A stretch of 13,947 nucleotides of DNA from JAKEGK01 sp036507695 (GTDB lineage: Bacteria > Pseudomonadota > Gammaproteobacteria > SZUA-152): contig DATCIR010000058.1 of NCBI GenBank assembly GCA_036507695.1, forward strand, positions 1 through 13,947. The letters run 5' to 3'. Both the position numbers and the translations under genes were made by a program. Below, in pieces: positions 6,491 through 12,982 of this stretch. Every line of letters begins with the position of its first letter. Positions within the stretch are counted from its first letter, which is position 1. The notes below the pieces were generated by a model, which did not search any database, was not told the origin of the DNA, and was given only the letters and a program-made list of their open reading frames with translations.

Positions 6491-6893
6491 AGTCACCTCA
6501 ACGTTAACGTATGGGCGATGGGTGGGGCCACTACCAGCTTATAAGCCGGATGCCAGACTCAATAAGAACGGCGTTGACCCGCCTTTTACTATCTGAGTAT
6601 GCTACCAACAGGCGCGCGGCGGATGTGAACCGATCGCTCAACCTTATATTCTGTAAATCGTGTGCTGTAAATCGCCAACTGCGCTACAAATGCATTGCAA
6701 ACGTTCAAATGTAACGTGCGCAAAAGTAAACGTTTAGACATATCGGTTCAGGTATCGTGCCAAAAACGGTGGGGTTCACGATTAAAAAACGCGTTATTTC
6801 GATGCGGGTTTTCCCGATTTAAACAATCACCTGGCAAAGGGCGGAAGCTCATGCGCGGCCGGTCGGCTTGACAAACAACGACGAGTATTCTTC
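6491..6893. other. Divergent spacer, no gene seen
   Basis: About 400 bases lie between the small membrane protein and the beta-barrel candidate, which diverge. CTGTAAATCG occurs twice around 6650-6675. A TTGACA lies at 6868-6873 but has no well-spaced -10 ahead of the chosen start. The open frame at 6511-6714 lacks a ribosome binding site. Confidence 0.45.
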
Positions 6894-7631
6894 GTGCGCT
6901 ATATTCCTTCTCTGATGGCATATCGGTCCGTGGTTCACGCTACTTTTGCGCGAGCACGGTTGTTGCCGCTGATTATGGGGTGTTGTTTTTGGCGGCCGGT
7001 ATTTGCCCTGGACCTGGATATCAGAAGCTCATCCGCCAGTCTGCTGGATTTTTCCTTTCTCATCGACCATTCCACGGTTGATCTGACCACAGACAACACG
7101 CTCATCGAAACCAACATTAACCGCGTGGGCGTACTGACGATTGATGTCCCGGAATCAGGCCCGCAGTTTGGTCTGGCGCTTGGTTACGCGTATGGAGATT
7201 TTAATAATAATCCCTTGTTTGAGCCCAACGATATGGATGGCTGGTACATCGGCATTCTGGCCCGTGGTGTTTTGTATGATTCCGGGAACATGGCGGTTAC
7301 GATGGAAGGCCGTTACATCTACCAGGATATCAGCGGCGGCGATGAGTCGAAAGACGTGTCCTTAAGTTGGAACGAATACGCGCTCAATGTCACTCTGCAT
7401 ATGGCGGTAACCGGGACGCTGCGCCTGGTTGTGGCGCCGGTCTATGGTGGTGTGGATACGACATATCGTGAACGCGGAACCGTCAATCAAACCGTGAAAA
7501 TGGACAGTGATAACAATGCGGGCTTGTTGGCCGGTTTACGCTACCAACTTGACCCACGCGAATTCATCAGCCTGCACTATCAGGACGCCGTGTTCACGGG
7601 CGTGTTAGTGCAATTCCAGAGATTGTTTTGA
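6894..7631 (+). CDS. Probable outer-membrane beta-barrel protein
   Basis: The product is 245 residues from a GTG. An arginine-containing start leads into a hydrophobic run ending in PVFA, so a signal peptidase cut after about residue 38 is likely. The mature part alternates polar and hydrophobic residues with Gly/aromatic turns (for example GLALGYAYGDF, DGWYIGILARG, VAPVYGGV, GLLAGLRYQL). It ends in a phenylalanine (QRLF), the usual BAM-recognised terminus of outer-membrane barrels. The length fits a small barrel of about eight to ten strands. I recognise no specific family or substrate. The start is uncertain: the GTG has only a weak purine stretch, and ATG at 6915 is an alternative that keeps the signal peptide. 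Confidence 0.65.
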   Translation: MRYIPSLMAYRSVVHATFARARLLPLIMGCCFWRPVFALDLDIRSSSASLLDFSFLIDHSTVDLTTDNTLIETNINRVGVLTIDVPESGPQFGLALGYAYGDFNNNPLFEPNDMDGWYIGILARGVLYDSGNMAVTMEGRYIYQDISGGDESKDVSLSWNEYALNVTLHMAVTGTLRLVVAPVYGGVDTTYRERGTVNQTVKMDSDNNAGLLAGLRYQLDPREFISLHYQDAVFTGVLVQFQRLF

Positions 7632-7651
7632 ATCGCCGGTTGTTTTCACTG

Positions 7652-7816
7652 CTAGCCGCGCAATTCCATTTGAGATTCCCTGGCAATAGCGCCGGGTGCT
7701 TTAAGCGACACGCGATGCCACAATAAAAACGACTTATTAAGAATCCATACTGCTGGATTGTCAGCGGTGTTCAACAGCTCCAGCCAACGGATTTTGCTTG
7801 AAGTGGATATTCTCAT
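7652..7816 (-). CDS. Possible 54-residue protein
   Basis: I do not recognise this protein. The open frame reaches 7861, but the ATG at 7816 has GAGGTG a few bases upstream, so I take that start. The product is basic, with no clear signal peptide, no membrane segment and a tryptophan-rich middle (WLELL, VWILNKSFLLWHR). It converges on the beta-barrel gene with 20 bases between the stops. The only support is the ribosome binding site and the intact frame. Confidence 0.35.
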   Translation of the reverse strand: MRISTSSKIRWLELLNTADNPAVWILNKSFLLWHRVSLKAPGAIARESQMELRG

Positions 7817-7941
7817 CACACACCTCGCAAAGCCGGATCGGAATGAAATGCCTGGCGGCACACCCTGTATTAAATATTGCTTTGCTCTTATGTTAAGTTA
7901 ACTGTATGCTTTATTTGAAAATTTAAGTACACCCATCTGGG

Positions 7942-7972
7942 TTTACACTAATATGTATCAACATAATATAAT
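7942..7972 (+). promoter_or_regulatory. Candidate promoter and FNR-like site of the regulator gene
   Basis: A TATAAT -10 sits at 7967-7972 with TTTACA at 7942-7947 (19-bp spacer). Between them CTAAT-ATGT-ATCAA (7948-7961) matches 8 of 10 defined bases of the FNR consensus TTGAT-N4-ATCAA, with one perfect half-site. A site in the spacer would repress, which fits negative autoregulation. This is inferred from position only. Confidence 0.35.
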
Positions 7973-8070
7973 GGGTTTACTTGAGCTTTGGTTCCAAAGC
8001 GCTTAGGCCCCACAGAACCGCGTGACTGGATGCTGGTTCTTTACCGTAGTACTGAATTCCGCGTCTTATT

Positions 8071-8120
8071 TGCAGTGACAGTTTGCAGTGACAGTTTGCA
8101 GTGACAGTTTGCAGTGACAG
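8071..8120. repeat. 13-bp tandem repeat array ahead of the fnr-type gene
   Basis: TGCAGTGACAGTT is repeated three times exactly (8071-8083, 8084-8096, 8097-8109), followed by a fourth copy truncated after 11 bases (8110-8120). The last copy runs into GGATGATAACAATG, so its end forms the AGGA ribosome binding site of the regulator gene. Confidence 0.95.
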
Positions 8121-8130
8121 GATGATAACA

Positions 8131-8889
8131 ATGACAACTCCAAAAGTGATTCGATTACCTCAAATCAAGGTGGCATGTTCTGATTGCAGTCTGCGCAGTT
8201 TGTGCCTGCCGTTCGGCCTGGACGGCGAAGAACTTATGCGACTGGATGAAATCATCAAACGGCCGCGTCCATTGCAACGTTCACAACGCTTATATCATCC
8301 CGGTGACGAATTCAGGTCTATTTATGTGGTGCGCTCCGGTTCCATCAAAACCTACACCACAACCCCGGGCGGTGAGCAGCAGATAACCGGTTTCCATTTA
8401 CCGGGGGAAATCGTAGGATTGGATGGTGTGAGCACCGACAGTTACAGCTGTACCGCGGAAGCCCTGGAAACTACCAGCGTGTGTGATTTACCTTTTTCGC
8501 GCCTCGAATCCTTATCCGGGCAGATCCAGGGACTGCAACGTCAGTTGCATCGCCTGATGTCCAAAGAGATTCTGGCGGAACAGCAGTTACTGTTGCAACT
8601 CGGTAAAATGAGCGCGGAATCCCGTGTTGCCGCGTTCCTGGTTAGTATTTCCATGCGCTTGCATACGCGGGGTTTTTCGGAAACCGAATTCAACCTCACC
8701 ATGACCCGGACCGACATCGGTAATTATCTGGGAATGGCGGTGGAAACGGTGAGCCGGCAATTCACCAGCTTCCAGGAACAGGGATGGCTGAAAGCCTCCA
8801 GGAAAAACATTCAAATTCTGGAGCTGGATATATTAAGAGAACTCTCCGGGCTGGCGCAATGTGAGAAAAAACCCAGCGTCCCGAACTGA
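8131..8889 (+). CDS. fnr: FNR/ANR-type oxygen-sensing transcription regulator
   Basis: The 252-residue length is essentially that of E. coli FNR. N-terminal cysteines C16, C19 and C25 (CSDCSLRSLC) plus C118 (SVCDLPF) match the four ligands of the oxygen-labile [4Fe-4S] cluster. A cyclic-nucleotide-binding-type beta roll spans about 35-130 (YHPGD, VVRSGSIK, GEIVGLD). The long dimer helix follows, then a Crp-type helix-turn-helix near 192-215 with ETVSR (205-209), which reads TTGAT-N4-ATCAA sites. It should switch genes between aerobic and anaerobic life. I chose ATG 8131 because AGGA lies 8 bases upstream; in-frame GTG 8101 and ATG 8122 are alternatives, the former inside the tandem repeat. 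It converges on the aldehyde dehydrogenase gene with 43 bp between the stops. Confidence 0.93.
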   Translation: MTTPKVIRLPQIKVACSDCSLRSLCLPFGLDGEELMRLDEIIKRPRPLQRSQRLYHPGDEFRSIYVVRSGSIKTYTTTPGGEQQITGFHLPGEIVGLDGVSTDSYSCTAEALETTSVCDLPFSRLESLSGQIQGLQRQLHRLMSKEILAEQQLLLQLGKMSAESRVAAFLVSISMRLHTRGFSETEFNLTMTRTDIGNYLGMAVETVSRQFTSFQEQGWLKASRKNIQILELDILRELSGLAQCEKKPSVPN

Positions 8890-8932
8890 ATGAATTGGAG
8901 TCCCTTTTCATCCGCCTATGTGGCGTGCTGTT

Positions 8933-10459
8933 TCAAGAAGCGGGCAGGTCGAATTGAATGCCCTGGGCAAGAGGCAGCGTGGTTCCCCAATTGATGGTGT
9001 TGGTTTGGCGCCGCATATAGGCTTTCCAACTGTCGGAACCCGACTCGCGTCCACCGCCGGTTTCCTTTTCCCCGCCAAACGCTCCGCCAATCTCGGCGCC
9101 CGAAGTGCCGATATTCACATTTGCGATGCCGCAGTCACTGCCCCTGGCCGATAAAAACTGTTCCGCCGCCCGCAGGTCGTTGGTAAAGATGGCCGATGAC
9201 AGTCCTTGCGGAACATCATTGTGTAATGCGATCGCCTCATCGAGCGACGCAACCCGTTGTACAAACAAAATCGGCGCAAAGGTTTCCTTGCGCACAAAAT
9301 CGCGCTGCTGATCAACCGCGATTATTGTCGGCTCGACGAAGTGGCCCGGCTGTTTAAGAATATTGCCGCCACAAAGAATGCTCGCGCCCGCGTTCTGCGC
9401 TTTTGCGACCGTGTCCGCGAAATCCTCCAATGCCTGCTGGTCGATTAACGGGCCCATCAGCGTGGATGTTTCCAGGGGATCGCCAATGCTGACCTGTTGA
9501 TAAGCATTCACCAGGCGCGGCACCAGTTCATCATAAATGTCGGTGTGCACCAGCAAGCGCCGGGTGGTGGTGCAGCGCTGGCCGGCGGTACCCACCGCGC
9601 CAAATACAATCGCAGGCACCACCAGTTTAATATCCGCGCTGGCGTCGACAATAACGGCATTATTGCCGCTGCATTCCAGCAACACCTTGCCCATGCGCGA
9701 TGCCGTTGTTTGGTAAACGTGGCGTCCGGTGGCGCTGGAGCCGGTAAATGAAATCAGGGGGATGCGGGTGTCGTTGACAAAGGTTTCGGTGATGCCGCGG
9801 TCACCCGGCACAAACAGGGAAAATAAACCGGGATACCCCAGATGGTCGGTGACTTCATTGCAAATATGCTGGACCGCGACCGCGCATAATGGCACCTTGG
9901 AGGAGGGTTTCCAGATTACGCTGTTGCCCGCGATAGCCGCGATAAAGGCATTCCAGGACCACACGGCTACCGGAAAATTAAACGCCGAGATTACCCCAAC
10001 GATTCCCAGCGGATGCCATTGCTCATACATGCGATGTAAGAGGCGTTCCGAATGCATGGTTTTACCGTTTAGCATGCGCGACTGTCCGACGGCGAAGTCG
10101 GCGACATCAATCATCTCCTGCACCTCGCCATCGCCCTCCTGTTTGATCTTGCCCATTTCCCATGAAACCAGGCTGCCAAGCGCATTCTTGTAATCACGCA
10201 GCGCATTGCCGATTTGCCGGATGACTTCGCCACGCTTGGGCGCGGGCACCATGCGCCATTCCTTCTGGAACTCCAGGCTGTTGTTGACCAGGGTGTGGTA
10301 ATCCCCGGCATTGCAGGTATACACGCTGGCGATGCGGTGTTTGTTGGCGGGATTGATGGAATCGATCACACCGGCGGTGGTGGTTGAACACCAGCCGCCG
10401 GCGCCCATATAGGTTGCGCAATTGCGGTCGTTTAAGTGCAGGGATTCGAGAATACCCAT
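8933..10459 (-). CDS. amaB: L-aminoadipate-semialdehyde dehydrogenase (ALDH7 family)
   Basis: The 508-residue enzyme has all aldehyde dehydrogenase marks: the oxyanion Asn161 in FNFP, Lys184 of the NAD site (WKPSS), the general base Glu262 (LLECSGNN) and the nucleophile Cys296 (GQRCTTTRRL). Whole-length features such as RRLLVHTD, GGRESGSDSWKAYMRR and a TINWGTTLPLAQGIQFD end match the ALDH7A1/AmaB group. That group oxidises 2-aminoadipate 6-semialdehyde (in equilibrium with piperideine-6-carboxylate) to L-2-aminoadipate with NAD. The usual LELGGNN reads LECSGNN here. The ATG at 10459 has AGGAG 7 bases upstream; the open frame extends 17 codons further but overlaps the preceding gene. The gap to the saccharopine-dehydrogenase-like gene is 10 bp, so the two form an operon. 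Confidence 0.9.
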   Translation of the reverse strand: MGILESLHLNDRNCATYMGAGGWCSTTTAGVIDSINPANKHRIASVYTCNAGDYHTLVNNSLEFQKEWRMVPAPKRGEVIRQIGNALRDYKNALGSLVSWEMGKIKQEGDGEVQEMIDVADFAVGQSRMLNGKTMHSERLLHRMYEQWHPLGIVGVISAFNFPVAVWSWNAFIAAIAGNSVIWKPSSKVPLCAVAVQHICNEVTDHLGYPGLFSLFVPGDRGITETFVNDTRIPLISFTGSSATGRHVYQTTASRMGKVLLECSGNNAVIVDASADIKLVVPAIVFGAVGTAGQRCTTTRRLLVHTDIYDELVPRLVNAYQQVSIGDPLETSTLMGPLIDQQALEDFADTVAKAQNAGASILCGGNILKQPGHFVEPTIIAVDQQRDFVRKETFAPILFVQRVASLDEAIALHNDVPQGLSSAIFTNDLRAAEQFLSARGSDCGIANVNIGTSGAEIGGAFGGEKETGGGRESGSDSWKAYMRRQTNTINWGTTLPLAQGIQFDLPAS

Positions 10460-10469
10460 ATTGTCACTC

Positions 10470-11570
10470 CTACGCGTAATATTTTCCAAAGCGATTTTTA
10501 AGGAATTCATTTAAGGTAATGTTTTCCTGCGTGACGAATCCTTTGTATTGACTCCGGTTACTCAAAACAATATCAACTACGCCACACAGGCCGGCGGCGG
10601 TCGTTACCTGAATCGACGACCACATCTTGCCGGCGATCGTCGCCGGGTAAATTTTCTTGACATAGTTTTCCTCGAACAAATCGCTTTCCCGGTAGCCGGT
10701 GACCGCCACATAAATCAGCACCACGTCCTGCAAGGTTTTGGGAACGGCGTTTTCCAGAATGCGTTTGAGAGTGGCGCGGTCATCGTTCAGCTTAAGGTCG
10801 TTCATTAACAGCTTGATAATCTCGCAATGGCCGGGATAACGCACCGTCTTGTAATTCATGGCGTTGACCTTGCCGGCATAGGTATCCGCCAGGGTGCCTA
10901 AGCCGCCGGAGGTGTTAAACGCTTCGTAATGAATCCCATCCAGGGTAATGCTTTCGAGACCTTCCAAGGGCAACAGGCTGGTCAGGATGCCGTTTTCGAT
11001 ACCGTAACAAGTGTTGCCGTACTCATTGATTAATCCATCCGTTGACCAGGTGAGGGAATATTTCAAGGCGTTGTTCTGGTTGACCGGTAACGCGCCCACG
11101 CGCATTTTTACCGTGTCCAGTTTTTCAAAACGTTGAATCAGCGAATTGGCCACAATGCTGATAAAGCCCGGCGCCAACCCGCACTGCGGCATGAACACGG
11201 TATCGAGGTTATTACTGATTTTTTTGACATGCTCGGTTACCGCGACATCTTCGGTTAAATCAAAATAATTGACCTGGTACTGCGCCGCCAGGTCGGCCAC
11301 CAGTGGATTACAGTAGTAAGGCAAGGAAGAAATGACGGCGTCGAAATGCTGCTGCTGAAACAAGGCTTCAAGTTCATCGCGTTGCTGCGCGTCGATTTTA
11401 CTAATGGATACGTCCTGTAACTTGAGCTGGGATACCAGGTGTTCCGCCGCTTTGAGTTTCAGGTTGCCTAAATGAACGTGGTAGTCGCCACTCTGCGAAA
11501 GCATGCAGGTGATGAGTGAACCGATTTTACCAACACCTAATACAAGCACATTCTGTTTTGCCAAGCGCAT
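10470..11570 (-). CDS. Saccharopine dehydrogenase / lysine 6-dehydrogenase family enzyme
   Basis: The 366-residue single-module oxidoreductase has an N-terminal Rossmann fold with GVGKIG (12-17). Its later family motifs are MPQCGLAPGF (127-136), GALPV (159-163), EAFNTSGG (216-223) and YKTVRYPGH (240-248). These line up with what I recall of Geobacillus lysine 6-dehydrogenase (VAPGM, GGIPV, EAFHTSGG, YKTIRYRGH) and with the saccharopine reductase half of the eukaryotic bifunctional enzyme. It would make allysine either directly from lysine or from saccharopine, and the next gene in the operon oxidises allysine. No lysine-ketoglutarate reductase module is fused or seen nearby, which leans toward lysine 6-dehydrogenase. 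AGGAG is only one base before the ATG but 7 bases before a TTG at codon 3 (11564), which may be the true start. Confidence 0.85.
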   Translation of the reverse strand: MRLAKQNVLVLGVGKIGSLITCMLSQSGDYHVHLGNLKLKAAEHLVSQLKLQDVSISKIDAQQRDELEALFQQQHFDAVISSLPYYCNPLVADLAAQYQVNYFDLTEDVAVTEHVKKISNNLDTVFMPQCGLAPGFISIVANSLIQRFEKLDTVKMRVGALPVNQNNALKYSLTWSTDGLINEYGNTCYGIENGILTSLLPLEGLESITLDGIHYEAFNTSGGLGTLADTYAGKVNAMNYKTVRYPGHCEIIKLLMNDLKLNDDRATLKRILENAVPKTLQDVVLIYVAVTGYRESDLFEENYVKKIYPATIAGKMWSSIQVTTAAGLCGVVDIVLSNRSQYKGFVTQENITLNEFLKNRFGKYYA

Positions 11571-11789
11571 TCTCCTGACGGGTATTTTTTAAAGTAGCCA
11601 AATTCATGACGCCAAATAAATGTTCATGGAATTCAGAAAGCTTTAGCGTCAATAGGGCCTTCGCTATGCTTATCGACATTGCACCGGTGTTGATTTAGCT
11701 ATAATAAATAACAATGTGAATGAATAAACTGATTAACCCGATTAGTCCAGTAAAGTATAGGCAGGTTTCAGTCAGACAACAGGAGCAAT
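11571..11789. promoter_or_regulatory. Divergent promoter region of the lysine genes
   Basis: These 219 bp separate the minus-strand operon from the plus-strand hglS-type gene and must drive both. A perfect TATAAT (11700-11705) is a likely -10 for the rightward gene, with TTGCAC at 11679-11684 as a poor -35. TTGACG on the minus strand (11652-11647) is a possible leftward -35. TGACGC at 11607-11612 and GCGTCA at 11646-11651 form a widely spaced inverted pair. No regulator gene is adjacent. Confidence 0.45.
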
Positions 11790-12965
11790 ATGCTGGTGAA
11801 TGATCCATTTGTAGAATTTGCGCGACGGCTTGCTAAAGAATTGATCGAAAATGAAAAATTTGAACTGTCAGCCGGCAGTCAGGTAAAGGTTGAAACCACG
11901 CGCGATGATCTGGAAATTATCAGTCTGGACCTGACCCCTTGCAAGGCGCGGCCGCAGCCGGTAAGCGCCGCCCGGTATTTCGCGGCGGTCGACACCGTGC
12001 CGCAATTGTTAAGCGCGTATGAGGCGGCGAAAAACGATCACGTGTTTGAAACCAATTATCCGGATGCCATGCAGCAGGTTTCCGATTATGCCGGCACGTT
12101 TTTGCAAACGATTTTTACCCGCGCACAGCAGTCCTTAACGGATAGTCAGGCCAAGCTGGTGGGCCACTGGTTGGCCGAACTGGATGTTTATACCGCGGTA
12201 AAGTCGGTGGAGTCACTGTTAAACAGCCGCGCGGATGTGGCATTGCTGGAAGAAGCCCGGCGGCGGCACTGGACGGTGCACTTTGATCATTTGGCTATCC
12301 GTTGTGGCAGCAAGGCGCGGGGTGACGCGGAACGGGTGGTGGACATGTTGAAGGAACACCACGGCTATGTGTCGACCCAGTTTCCGGAAGAAGCGTTTTA
12401 TCAATTCCCGGATGGCTGGAACGCTTACCCTTTGTATAAAGTGCTGGAAAACGGCCAGCTGCTGCGCGTGTTCATCGATCAGTCGGATGCGGATAATAAA
12501 ACTCAAATTATCCAGCACTGGAACCGGGTATACGGCTACACCGCGCATCATCTGGCGATACGGGCAAGCGTGGTGGGGCAGGGTCAGCGCCATGCTATTT
12601 CCTTGCAGGATGTGATGGATGCGCTGCGCCAGCGCGGTATCGGCATTATGACACCCACCGGCGAATATACCTCAGGCCTGTTACTGCAGGTGTTTACCAA
12701 GCCGGAAAAAAATCCCGCGATTCCCGCCGCGTTAAAACAATCCATTGCGCAATGCAGCCCGGATCTCGCGGCCATGATCGAAAATGGCAAACTGCTGGAA
12801 CTGGTATCGCGCAAGGAAATGTCAACCGATAAGGCGCGCAAACTGTTTGACTTATATGGCCTGAAATATGATGTCAACAATCCCCTGCATTCGGCGCCAA
12901 TCTACCAGTATTTTCTGCCGGCGCAGGCAGCGCATGTAATACGCACGTCGGTGCAAATGGGCTAA
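11790..12965 (+). CDS. hglS: HglS-type (DUF1338) 2-oxoadipate dioxygenase/decarboxylase
   Basis: The 391-residue protein has the non-heme iron site pattern of the DUF1338/HglS family. FDHLAIR supplies H167 and R171, AHHLAIR supplies H253/H254 and R258, and LELVSRKE supplies E337. HglS converts 2-oxoadipate and oxygen to D-2-hydroxyglutarate and carbon dioxide in bacterial lysine breakdown. The twin HLAIR motifs, 87 residues apart, fit the doubled VOC-like fold of the family. About 95 residues precede the usual start of the iron domain, while the C-terminus is shorter than I recall for Pseudomonas HglS. The start is well supported (AGGAG 4 bases before the ATG). It diverges from the allysine-forming operon and converges with the next gene, 17 bp between stops. 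Substrate assignment rests partly on this context. Confidence 0.82.
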   Translation: MLVNDPFVEFARRLAKELIENEKFELSAGSQVKVETTRDDLEIISLDLTPCKARPQPVSAARYFAAVDTVPQLLSAYEAAKNDHVFETNYPDAMQQVSDYAGTFLQTIFTRAQQSLTDSQAKLVGHWLAELDVYTAVKSVESLLNSRADVALLEEARRRHWTVHFDHLAIRCGSKARGDAERVVDMLKEHHGYVSTQFPEEAFYQFPDGWNAYPLYKVLENGQLLRVFIDQSDADNKTQIIQHWNRVYGYTAHHLAIRASVVGQGQRHAISLQDVMDALRQRGIGIMTPTGEYTSGLLLQVFTKPEKNPAIPAALKQSIAQCSPDLAAMIENGKLLELVSRKEMSTDKARKLFDLYGLKYDVNNPLHSAPIYQYFLPAQAAHVIRTSVQMG

Positions 12966-12982
12966 CCGCAGCTACGCTACCT

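Noticed and set aside
6511..6714. 67-residue plus-strand open frame
   Set aside because: No ribosome binding site, and the composition is unlike the neighbouring genes.
6868..6905. TTGACA as a promoter for the beta-barrel gene
   Set aside because: No -10 lies at 16-18 bp spacing, and the best TATATT (6900-6905) is 26 bp away and inside the frame.
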